NCBI GenBank assembly: GCA_964406095.1
Contig: CAYOQJ010000113.1
Coordinates: 1-58,185 of the forward strand
DNA: 58,185 nt
From: M55B167 sp964406095
GTDB lineage: Bacteria > Verrucomicrobiota > Kiritimatiellia > RFP12 > UBA1067
Direction of reading: 5' to 3'
Shown: in pieces, positions 26,050-34,120 of the stretch
Numbering within the stretch: the first letter of the stretch is position 1
How the letters are laid out: each line of letters starts with the position of its first letter
Translations under genes and position numbers: made by a program
The notes under the pieces: generated by a model
Database searches by the model: none
Seen by the model: the letters and a program-made list of their open reading frames with translations, nothing else
What the model was told of the DNA's origin: nothing

Positions 26050-26439
26050 TCAGCCAACTGTAATTTTTTTCTCACTGGCCCACAGACCGTGAATATTGCA
26101 GTATGAAGTCGCATACAGAGTTCCTGATTTTTTAAGTGCGGCGCAGACAGTTACAAAACTGCATGTTTTGGCTGGACCGGTATCAGCCCCTTCGGTTGAA
26201 GCGGCGTGTGCGCTGAATTCGCAGCGGGCGAGCTCTATTGAGCACTGCGAACCATCCGGCACGTAGTGCAGCGCGATCCATGTGATGTGGTGTGCCGTAG
26301 TGTTAGGATGAGCTATCTCTTTTCCCACACTGATGGTTATTTTGGTACAGGTGTCCACCGGTGTTGTTTCGTCGCACTCGATAACCGGTACGTGTTTTTC
26401 CGATTTCCAGTCGGCCGATTTCACATATTCTGACAGCAT
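26050..26439 (-). CDS. Superoxide reductase (class II, neelaredoxin type)
   Basis: A 129-residue superoxide reductase, which reduces superoxide to hydrogen peroxide without making oxygen and is typical of anaerobes and microaerophiles. The mononuclear iron ligands are all in place: His16 (EKHVPVI), His44 and His50 (HPNTTAHH), Cys114 and His117 (CNIHG); the catalytic Lys15 precedes His16. No N-terminal desulforedoxin domain is present, so it is the one-iron class. AAAGGAGAC gives a good ribosome site. Its stop lies directly beside the terminator of the opposite transcript. Confidence 0.95.
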   Translation of the reverse strand: MLSEYVKSADWKSEKHVPVIECDETTPVDTCTKITISVGKEIAHPNTTAHHITWIALHYVPDGSQCSIELARCEFSAHAASTEGADTGPAKTCSFVTVCAALKKSGTLYATSYCNIHGLWASEKKITVG

Positions 26440-26478
26440 AATCTGTCTCCTTTCATTTGGGGTTGTGTTTAAGTAAGG

Positions 26479-26711
26479 TTATTTGTGAGATTGAATTGCG
26501 AGCATCTCCCGCAGCTCATCAATCTTCGGCAACCAGCTGCACGCATCATCTTCATCGAACGTTGATGCGTTCCGAACTCTTCCCGGATAAGATGAGAACA
26601 GATGCCGTAGGGTATTGATGCTGTGGCGTCTGCTTCGTCGCCATAAGCTGAATCACAAGCTACATAAATTAGAAGCAGCAAGGTGACTGAAACTGACAGA
26701 AAAGATTTCAT
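26479..26711 (-). pseudogene. Remnant of an exported glycosidase-like gene
   Basis: The 5' part encodes a signal peptide (MKSFLSVSVTLLLLIYVACD...) and the opening of a secreted enzyme, PYGICSHLIREEFGTHQRSM, resembling the start of (beta/alpha)8 glycoside hydrolases in which a residue such as KMMRAAGCRW precedes the first active-site strand. After MRAAGC the frame becomes meaningless and stops at 26469. A second frame of the same strand reads SWLPKIDELREMLAIQSHK and stops at 26479-26481, like a natural protein end. So the 5' end and 3' end of a larger gene seem joined out of frame after loss of its middle. The family is a guess. Confidence 0.55.
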
Positions 26712-26781
26712 GCAGGTGAGTATATGTTCTGAAAGAACTTTTGACAAGGCTCAAACTGCAGTCGCCTCTTCATTGAAGGGA

Positions 26782-27282
26782 CTATGTCAAGGGCAGCAGA
26801 GCTTTGAAAATGAGCCAGCCGGTAATCGCGCCAGCCAGGGCCACCTTTGCGACTGTGCCGATGGCGAAACCGATGAATGAACCCAATCCGGCAATCAGGG
26901 CTTCAACCAGGCCTCTTTGACGGATCATCTCCAATAGAAACGCTCCGATCAACGCTCCGAATATAAATCCTAAGGGAGGAAAAAACAGTCCGATCAGCAA
27001 TCCCGCACTGGCACCGGTCACACCCCAGCCGGAGGCGCCGAAACTCCTGGGCATATAAATAGGCAGAATGCTGTCCAGTAGCGTGACAAGCACTGTGAGT
27101 GAACCGAAAAAAAACAGCGTCCGCGTTGAAACCTCCACATCGGTTGTATACTTAACCAGCAACAGCGCTACGAATGATATTACCGGACCCGGCAGAATCG
27201 GCAGCACGCAGCCGAGTAAACCGATCAACGAGATCAGTACTGCCGTACTCACTATGAGCAGTGTTAAAAATTCGTTCATCAT
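26782..27282 (-). CDS. DUF456 family membrane protein
   Basis: A 166-residue inner-membrane protein of the DUF456 family: four to five hydrophobic segments, with the GCVLPILPGPVISFVALLL opening and the Gly-rich helices GASAGLLIGLFFPPLGFIFGALIGAFLLE. Function is unknown. Its ATGATG start overlaps the stop of the HzsA-like gene by four bases (27279-27282), so the two are translationally coupled. Confidence 0.85.
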   Translation of the reverse strand: MMNEFLTLLIVSTAVLISLIGLLGCVLPILPGPVISFVALLLVKYTTDVEVSTRTLFFFGSLTVLVTLLDSILPIYMPRSFGASGWGVTGASAGLLIGLFFPPLGFIFGALIGAFLLEMIRQRGLVEALIAGLGSFIGFAIGTVAKVALAGAITGWLIFKALLPLT

Positions 27283-29777
27283 TGCGCTCTGCCGCTCCAG
27301 AAGGATCGCCAGTAAGCCTGATCGACAGCAAAGGGGTCAAAAGGATTCTTGTTGATGTCAAAACCATCCGGCAGAATGCCGTAGCGTTTCATCTCACGGA
27401 TGTACTGATGGTTGGGTTCCCAGCCTTCCTTACCCCAGATTGGTTTTTCATCCAGCACTCTGCCTGCTTCAACAATTCGCTGCAGAATTTTCTGATAGTC
27501 CGGGTCCTGTCTGCTTTTAAAAACCGCTACGCCGCAGCACTCAAGCCCGCCAGCCTCTGCAGCCAGCGGTGCACGCAGGATTGTGGAGAGTTCAGGGTTG
27601 TCAAAATTAACCATCAAAGGCCAGAAGAAGAGGCGGATCGGATCGTTTTCAAAGACCAATCTTTCATATTTGCCTGTGTTGCGGTTCAACTTTTTGCTTT
27701 CAACGTTGCGTCGCAGGGCGGAGTCGAACGGAATACGCATTGTGTTGCGGTCGGGCTCGTTTTTATGACAGCTTGCGCAGCGTTTTTTGATGACATGTCC
27801 GGCTGCTCCGGTTATCGGACCGAGAACTCTGTTGTAATAGTGTTGATCCTCTGAATTACGTACGCCGGCGTAACTGCCGCAGTAGGGCGCGGCGGTTTCT
27901 ATCCAAAGCCTGACCGTTAGCAACTCTTTTTTGGTTGCACGCACATTGTGATGTTTGCCGCTGAGTTTGCCCAGCAACGGACTGGCCGAGCTGCCGACAC
28001 TGCGCGGTGGACGGTTTCCCAGGCCGTTCGCACCGTCGATCACCTGCCGGTTGGCAAGCAGGGTCAGATAGGCCGGTGACCACTTGTTTGATTTACGATG
28101 GCTCAGATCAACCGAACCACTGCGCTTTTCGGCACTGTGGTAGCCACAGCAGTTGCGGGTTAGAATCGGCTGAATATCGCGATTGAAATCCAATACATCC
28201 GGAATGCCGTCGAAACCCTTGATTTTTGAGGGGTTCCGTTGCGCCGCAAGCGGCACGGTGTTGAGTTGCGGAAAATGCGGGGAGGTGGTGCGTGCTTCAT
28301 GACACCCGATGCAGGTGGTTTGTTCTCCCGGCATCAAGTCGGCGAAACTATGCATCCGTTTAACCGACATGTCATTTTTATCCAGAGCCACGAAAAAGAC
28401 CGGGCGGTTGGCCGGAACGGTGAAAAAGGCACTGCCGTCTGCTTCCACGGGCACCGTACCCAGCCAGCGTTCCAGATTAAAGGAACCGCTCCAGGTTGTT
28501 ATGTCCATGCCGCCGCTAAAATTGATTGGTTTGGGCAGAGCCTCCAGAATAAGCAGTTTTTTGATCTCGCCGCGTTTGATGCCCTCCATGTTGCGTCCAC
28601 GATATACATCGATCAGCAGAAATTCGCCATCGCTACGTCTACTGTCGGTCCGGTCGGCAATCAAGGGCTCACGGCTACGGGCAGTCAGCAGGCGCGGTTC
28701 ATGTACATTCACATCCGGATGCTTGTAAACGCTTTCCAGTTCGCCGGCGCGGTTCAACAAAACTATCTCTTTGCCACGGGCGAACATGAACACATCTCTG
28801 CCGAGCGGTTCAGGATCACGGAAATCCGCGGTTTTGTAAAGTTGCACCGCCGCGCTTTTTTCATCGGGGCCCTGTTGCTGTGACACAATGGTGGGGTGCC
28901 CGGCGTGTTCATTGCGACCATGCCCTGGTGAGAAACAGGCGATCACCTCTTGAGTTCCGGGGATCGGCCGGGCATCTATCATTACAATCCATGAGTGCAT
29001 GTTGCCATAGTAGACATTGACGCCGGTGCCGTCCGGATTCATTACCCACAAATGATGATACTCCACCTGCGACCGGTCAATATACTCCCAGCGGGTGTAA
29101 AGAATCCTGCCGTCGGGCATTACGGCCGGGGTGTTGTCGTGTTCTATATTTCCGGAAACCGACCGGATTCCGCTGCCGTCTGGTCTGCAGCGGAACATGG
29201 TGCCGACCTGGGTGTAGTAGCAGCCCACATATCTGCGGCAGCGTGTTGAGATAAAGAGTAGGTCGCCATCCGGCAGGAAAATACCCTCGTAATCGTCCCA
29301 TGGACCGCTGGTGATCTGCGTCAGGTCTGAACCGTCCGGATTGATGGTGTAGAGATTGTAATGATCGCTACCGGCAGGACGGTATGAGAAGAGGATTGTG
29401 CTACCGTCATAGTTGACATGCGGATCGCGGATACTGCCGCCGCGGGCATCCATAATCACGCTGCGCTCTTTGCTGCGCAGGTCGTAGCGATACAATACGC
29501 TGTTGTCAGCTTTGCCATGGCCCGTATAGGCTTTGTGGTTGCTGTCATCGCTGAAGTAACCGATGTTGGCATACCAGTGATTGTCGTTGTATCTGTCGCG
29601 GGTGCAGAATATGATCTCACGGCAATCACGCAATTCGTTTTTCAGTAGCGGTTCAAGCAGTTTGGCTTCAGTTGCCGATGTAGCCAGCATAACTGACAAC
29701 ACCGTCAAAAAAAAGCGACAACATCCGTCGGCAGAGCAATTGTTTTTTGCCATTTTTAAAAGAGTAGCGGCGATCAT
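27279..29777 (-). CDS. Exported beta-propeller / multihaem HzsA-like protein
   Basis: An 832-residue exported protein. After an N-terminal signal stretch (near residues 20-37) there is a TolB/PD40-like propeller (NYDGSTILFSYRP, NPDGSDLTQITSGP, MPDGRILYTRWEY) and then a C-terminal part like the hydrazine-synthase alpha (HzsA) relatives common in PVC bacteria. Haem c sites are CIGCH (near residue 488) and CASCH (near 667). Between them, at about 543, a site expected to be CxxCH reads CCGYH, with Tyr in place of the second Cys. These proteins are not evidence of anammox; the role is unknown. The start ATG at 29777 has GGGGA upstream; an inner ATG at 29753 is possible. Confidence 0.8.
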   Translation of the reverse strand: MIAATLLKMAKNNCSADGCCRFFLTVLSVMLATSATEAKLLEPLLKNELRDCREIIFCTRDRYNDNHWYANIGYFSDDSNHKAYTGHGKADNSVLYRYDLRSKERSVIMDARGGSIRDPHVNYDGSTILFSYRPAGSDHYNLYTINPDGSDLTQITSGPWDDYEGIFLPDGDLLFISTRCRRYVGCYYTQVGTMFRCRPDGSGIRSVSGNIEHDNTPAVMPDGRILYTRWEYIDRSQVEYHHLWVMNPDGTGVNVYYGNMHSWIVMIDARPIPGTQEVIACFSPGHGRNEHAGHPTIVSQQQGPDEKSAAVQLYKTADFRDPEPLGRDVFMFARGKEIVLLNRAGELESVYKHPDVNVHEPRLLTARSREPLIADRTDSRRSDGEFLLIDVYRGRNMEGIKRGEIKKLLILEALPKPINFSGGMDITTWSGSFNLERWLGTVPVEADGSAFFTVPANRPVFFVALDKNDMSVKRMHSFADLMPGEQTTCIGCHEARTTSPHFPQLNTVPLAAQRNPSKIKGFDGIPDVLDFNRDIQPILTRNCCGYHSAEKRSGSVDLSHRKSNKWSPAYLTLLANRQVIDGANGLGNRPPRSVGSSASPLLGKLSGKHHNVRATKKELLTVRLWIETAAPYCGSYAGVRNSEDQHYYNRVLGPITGAAGHVIKKRCASCHKNEPDRNTMRIPFDSALRRNVESKKLNRNTGKYERLVFENDPIRLFFWPLMVNFDNPELSTILRAPLAAEAGGLECCGVAVFKSRQDPDYQKILQRIVEAGRVLDEKPIWGKEGWEPNHQYIREMKRYGILPDGFDINKNPFDPFAVDQAYWRSFWSGRAQ

Positions 29778-29952
29778 TTGTGAAGTTCCCCGGCAGGATC
29801 AAAAATCAATAGACCTCCCCCGCATTCAGCTACATGTTTACGATTGGTAATGTATCAAAACCGACAGATACCTTCAAACAGCATTTTGCGAACAAACTGT
29901 ATCGGTGTGTCGGTGATTGACGTGTGTCGGATGAATTTAGTAAGATTCAGCG

Positions 29953-30597
29953 ATGATTTCACTAAACGGAAAAGAGTGTTTGGCTCAAGGGGCCAATCGG
30001 GTTTGCTATGTTCATCCGCAGGATTCTTCCAAACTCCTTAAAATAGTGAAGCCCTGGAAAAGATCTCAGATTAAAAGAGGACAGTCACCCTGGTATAAAC
30101 GTCTGCGTCCCGCGGCATGTTTCGATGACAATATCCAGGAATATAAGGCGTTTAAGGTATTGGCTGGCAAGAGGGACTATCAACGCCATTTTCCACAGTG
30201 CTACGGTATGATCGAGACCGATCTCGGAACGGCTATCTGTGTCGAGTACATACGTTCAGATGACCAGGGTGATAAAATCATATCGATGGGAGATTATATC
30301 AAAAAGAACGGATTCACAGATGAAATCACAGAGGCACTCAATGAACTCTGCTCTTTTTTATACAGTGGCAACATTATCACTAGAGACCTTCGCGAATTCA
30401 ATATAATGGTTAGAAATCGTGATGGCAAGATGAACCTGGTGATTGTGGATGGATTGGGTAATTCGGAATTTTTACCGGTATCAAGTATATTTTACTGGTT
30501 TGGGCGTCGTAAAATTAAGCGTAAGTTGCGTCGATTCAAAAACAGACTGGAGCGCAAAATCGGAGATAAATGCTGGAGCATACCCTCTTTTAATTGA
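29953..30597 (+). CDS. yrbL: YrbL family kinase-like protein
   Basis: A 214-residue protein of the YrbL family, small protein-kinase-fold proteins first described as PhoP/PhoQ-regulated in enteric bacteria. The opening resembles a glycine loop (LAQGANRVCYVHPQDSSKLLKIVK with the conserved Lys) and the catalytic loop is TRDLREFNIMV. Substrate is unknown. The neighbouring genes give no hint, and the 175-base upstream gap holds only a weak TTGACG box at 29917. Confidence 0.85.
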   Translation: MISLNGKECLAQGANRVCYVHPQDSSKLLKIVKPWKRSQIKRGQSPWYKRLRPAACFDDNIQEYKAFKVLAGKRDYQRHFPQCYGMIETDLGTAICVEYIRSDDQGDKIISMGDYIKKNGFTDEITEALNELCSFLYSGNIITRDLREFNIMVRNRDGKMNLVIVDGLGNSEFLPVSSIFYWFGRRKIKRKLRRFKNRLERKIGDKCWSIPSFN

Positions 30598-30700
30598 ATA
30601 ATAAAAGATTCCTGCCCCGACAATCTATGGAAGTGCGAAATATGTTTGTGTGAGCAGCTCAACAGGGATAACATACACATTGACTTTTTAAAGGGGGCGT

Positions 30701-31675
30701 ATGAAGAACAGTCAGGAATTAAAATCTAAGCTTGATGATATACGTAAAAGCGTAGCTGAAGTGGTTGTCGGTCAGCAGGAACTTGTGGATAAATTGATCA
30801 CTGCGCTGATCTGCAACGGACACGTGTTGATTGAGGGTGTGCCGGGTATTGCCAAAACTCTGGTGGCCAACACCCTTTCGCAGGCACTCGGTGCCCGTTG
30901 CAGCAGAGTGCAGTTTACCCCGGATTTGTTACCGGGTGATTTGACCGGCACCAGGATTTACCGGGCTGAAAGCGGTCAGTTCGAAACATGCAAAGGGCCG
31001 ATATTCGCCAATCTGGTGCTGGCCGACGAGATCAATCGCGCGCCGGCTAAAGTTCAGAGTGCACTGCTGGAGGCGATGCAGGAACGCCAGGTTACGCTTG
31101 GCCGACAGAGCCACAGACTGCCTGAGCCTTTTATGGTGCTGGCCACACAAAATCCGATTGAGCAGGAGGGCACCTACGCACTGCCAGAGGCGCAGATTGA
31201 CCGATTTATGTTTAAGTTGGTTGTCTCTTATCCCGCAATGGAGGAAGAGCATCTGATCCTCAAACGAATGGCTCGCAGCACTCCGGTGGTCGAGGCTGTT
31301 CCGGTTGCAACACTCGACGATGTGCTGGCTTTCCGTGGGATGCTTGATACAATATACATGGACGAAAAGATTGAGAGATATATTCTGAGAGTTGTCGCGG
31401 CCACACGTGACCCGTCAGCTTATCAGATGGCGGATTTGAAACAGTATATACGTTTCGGAGCATCACCGCGGGCTTCGATCTATCTGGCATTGGCGGCACG
31501 CGGTCACGCTTTGATACGTAGTGCCGATTTTGTCGCCCCCGATGATGTGAAGGCAGTGTTGCACGATGTGGTGCGTCATCGTATCGCAATTACCTATCGG
31601 GCTGAGGCGGATGGCGTCAACTCCGACATTCTGCTGAACCGCATTGCCTCCACGGTGGCGGTGGATGATAGTTAG
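30701..31675 (+). CDS. MoxR-type AAA+ ATPase
   Basis: A 324-residue MoxR-family ATPase. The Walker A is GVPGIAKT (46-53) and the Walker B is VLADEINRAP, with sensor 1 ATQNPIEQEG downstream. MoxR ATPases act as chaperones or metal/cofactor insertases with von Willebrand-domain partners encoded next to them. Here it heads a DUF58 plus VWA (Bat-type) operon, the classic arrangement. GGGGG lies upstream of the ATG. Confidence 0.95.
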   Translation: MKNSQELKSKLDDIRKSVAEVVVGQQELVDKLITALICNGHVLIEGVPGIAKTLVANTLSQALGARCSRVQFTPDLLPGDLTGTRIYRAESGQFETCKGPIFANLVLADEINRAPAKVQSALLEAMQERQVTLGRQSHRLPEPFMVLATQNPIEQEGTYALPEAQIDRFMFKLVVSYPAMEEEHLILKRMARSTPVVEAVPVATLDDVLAFRGMLDTIYMDEKIERYILRVVAATRDPSAYQMADLKQYIRFGASPRASIYLALAARGHALIRSADFVAPDDVKAVLHDVVRHRIAITYRAEADGVNSDILLNRIASTVAVDDS

Positions 31676-31755
31676 GAACTGCAGTTCTAATGCTCCGTAA
31701 AGGTGTTCGCAGGCCTTGTACATCCTGCCCGATGATATGATTGTTGAGATAGCTC

Positions 31756-32646
31756 ATGACCGATAATAATTTAGATCAGCGGCTCAAGCATCTGCATCTG
31801 CGCACGCGCTATCCGGTTGAACATCTGCTGGCCGGTGAATACCGCAGTGTTTTTAAAGGTCGCGGTATGGATTTTGATGAGTTGCGTGAATACGCACTCG
31901 GTGATGATGTGCGCGTTATCGACTGGAATGTGACGGCCCGTGTCGGACACCCTTATATCCGCAGATATATCGAGGAGCGCGAGCTGGCACTCTGGTTTCT
32001 GGTTGACGTGTCAGCTTCAATGCTGACGGGTACCGGAAACCGCACAAAAATGGATGCGGTGCAGGAAATCACGGCTCTGCTGGCACTTGCCGCAGCGCGT
32101 AACAACGACCGTGCCGGACTGATACTCTTTTCTGACCGGGTTGAGCATATTCTGCCCACCTGTAAAGGAATCCGGCACACAATGCGTCTGCTTAACGATT
32201 TGATCGGGGTGCAGCCGTCAGGACGCGGCAGCGCGTTGGTGCCAGCATTGGATTGTGTGGGACATCTGATACATAAGCGTACCCTCATAATTGTTATTTC
32301 GGATTTTCTGTTTGACTGCACGCGTGATCAGCTTGGTTCAACAGGTTTTCGACATGACCTGATAGCGGTGGCAGTTAATTCGCCCGCTGAAATCATCCCG
32401 CCGGTTTGCGGTCTGACTGCGGTGGCTGATGCAGAGAGTGGTGAAGAAAAAATGTATGACTTTACCGACAGACTGCGGCGGGAGTTCGCCGCCAGCTTTG
32501 CCGTTCATCGCGCATACGTGAAGGATGAATTTCTATCGGTCGGCGCCGATTTTATGGAACTGACCACCGAGAGTGATTGTGTCGATACGCTGACCTTGTT
32601 TTTCCGTAACCGTCTGCGACGTATGCAGGATGAGGCGGGTGGGTAA
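31756..32646 (+). CDS. DUF58 / VWA-like protein
   Basis: A 296-residue DUF58 protein, the usual partner of MoxR ATPases. It shows YRSVFKGRGMDFDELREYALGDDVRVIDWNVTARVGHPYIRRYIEERE, the diagnostic DUF58 block, and a VWA-like DVSASML site near residue 84. It is cytoplasmic and part of the Bat-type operon, 80 bases after the MoxR gene. Confidence 0.94.
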   Translation: MTDNNLDQRLKHLHLRTRYPVEHLLAGEYRSVFKGRGMDFDELREYALGDDVRVIDWNVTARVGHPYIRRYIEERELALWFLVDVSASMLTGTGNRTKMDAVQEITALLALAAARNNDRAGLILFSDRVEHILPTCKGIRHTMRLLNDLIGVQPSGRGSALVPALDCVGHLIHKRTLIIVISDFLFDCTRDQLGSTGFRHDLIAVAVNSPAEIIPPVCGLTAVADAESGEEKMYDFTDRLRREFAASFAVHRAYVKDEFLSVGADFMELTTESDCVDTLTLFFRNRLRRMQDEAGG

Positions 32647-32700
32647 CGCAGAGACGATCTTGCAGTTGTTTTCGCATGAGTGCATGCTAAAGGTTGAAAG

Positions 32701-33117
32701 ATGAAAATATGTTGCAGAGTGCTGGGCGGAGTTTTGTTTTTGATGGTGCATCTCTGCGCTTGCGCAGAGATTAAGCTGGGTGTATTTCCGATGGAGAGTT
32801 CCGGATTGCCCGGCGAACTGCACAAAGTGAAGTTGCGCATCACGATGGATAGGCCACATGCTTTCACGCTGCGCATACCGCACTGTTCCAACCTTGTGTT
32901 GCGGGCGGTCGAACGTTATCCGCTGGAGCGCGACAGCTCCGGAATCTACATTCAGTGCCGGGATGTACTTTTTCAAGGTGTGACTCCAGGTGAAATCCGC
33001 ATAACCAACATTGTCGCGGAGTGTGACAGTACGGTTTATTGTTTCCCGGCATTGAAATTAAAGATATTGGAGGTGCCTGCCCAACCACCGCCTGCGGCTG
33101 AGGAGGTGGATCAATAA
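32701..33117 (+). CDS. Unknown exported protein in Bat operon
   Basis: A 138-residue protein with a signal peptide (MKICCRVLGGVLFLMVHLCACA) and a beta-rich mature part ending in PPPAAEEVDQ. Not recognised as a named family. In other Bat-type operons a small exported protein of this kind often occupies this position, before BatA. AAAGG lies upstream of the ATG; BatA follows after four bases. Confidence 0.7.
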   Translation: MKICCRVLGGVLFLMVHLCACAEIKLGVFPMESSGLPGELHKVKLRITMDRPHAFTLRIPHCSNLVLRAVERYPLERDSSGIYIQCRDVLFQGVTPGEIRITNIVAECDSTVYCFPALKLKILEVPAQPPPAAEEVDQ

Positions 33118-33121
33118 TTTT

Positions 33122-34120
33122 ATGAGATTGACTTGGCCATGGGTTTTACTGTTGCTACCGCTGGTACTGCTGGTTCTGCGCAAGCGTAGTTACAAATCGG
33201 TTGCAGTTTCCAGCCTGCGCGGATGGCGGATGGTGAAAGAGACCGCCGGAATACGCTGGTTGAGGCGTATGCGCTGGCTTGAACTGGCAAGCCGACTGTT
33301 GCTTATTTTGGCACTCGCCGGCCCGGTTTTGCAACGTAACGTCCGGGAGGAAGTGCGCCACGGAATAGCGATCGAAATGCTGATTGATATTTCCAGCAGC
33401 ATGGATTGCGCGATAACGGGTGCGGGTGAAAAGAAACAGAATCGCATGGATGCTGCCAAAACAGCGGTACAGGATTTTATCGGCTTACGTACCGATGATT
33501 TGATCGGATTGATTAAGTTTGCACGCTACGCCGATACGGTTTGTCCGCTGACCTTCGGCCACAAAGCACTGCAACAGCTGGCCGACGAGTTGAAGATTCA
33601 GGAGCGTCCTAATGAGGATGGCACGGCCTATGGCGATGCCCTGATGCAGGCTTGCGCTCAGTTGCAGCAGATGTCCGAGTGGCGTGGTACCGGACGGCGG
33701 GATATCGACCGTATCAGAAGCAGAATAATCATACTGCTGACCGACGGTGAAAATAACTGTGGCAGACATTTGCCACAGGAAGCCGCCGCTCTGGCCGAGA
33801 AATGGGGCATCCGTATCTACGTTGTCAGTTTGGGCGAATCTGATGAGAGCGGACGACTTAGCGATGCCGATCAGCTGCTTGCAAGTGTGGCTGAGCGCAG
33901 TGGTGGAAGTTTTTGGAAAATCGATGATCAGGAAGGCATCGAAAGTGCCTATGCCCAGATAGACGCTCTGGAAAAAAGCGATATCAGCGACACAACTGTT
34001 CAGCACGAGGAACTAGTGCATGTTTTTGCCTGGTTTCTGCTTCCGGCTCTGGCACTGATTATCCTGGAACTGGTATTGAAGGCCACTTTGCTGCGAGTTA
34101 ATCAAGAGGAGACAGCATGA
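33122..34120 (+). CDS. batA: BatA-like VWA membrane protein
   Basis: A 332-residue aerotolerance-operon BatA homologue. Two membrane helices (about 5-20 and 52-70), a VWA domain from about 85 with MIDAS DISSS (Asp89, Ser91, Ser93), and a C-terminal membrane helix. In Bacteroides the bat genes aid oxygen tolerance; elsewhere the complex has an envelope role. Its stop overlaps the next ATG by four bases. Confidence 0.9.
   Translation: MRLTWPWVLLLLPLVLLVLRKRSYKSVAVSSLRGWRMVKETAGIRWLRRMRWLELASRLLLILALAGPVLQRNVREEVRHGIAIEMLIDISSSMDCAITGAGEKKQNRMDAAKTAVQDFIGLRTDDLIGLIKFARYADTVCPLTFGHKALQQLADELKIQERPNEDGTAYGDALMQACAQLQQMSEWRGTGRRDIDRIRSRIIILLTDGENNCGRHLPQEAAALAEKWGIRIYVVSLGESDESGRLSDADQLLASVAERSGGSFWKIDDQEGIESAYAQIDALEKSDISDTTVQHEELVHVFAWFLLPALALIILELVLKATLLRVNQEETA

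Noticed and set aside
27279..29777. Evidence of anammox metabolism from the HzsA-like protein
   Set aside because: HzsA relatives are spread widely in PVC bacteria that do not make hydrazine, and no HzsB/HzsC or hydrazine dehydrogenase gene is present.
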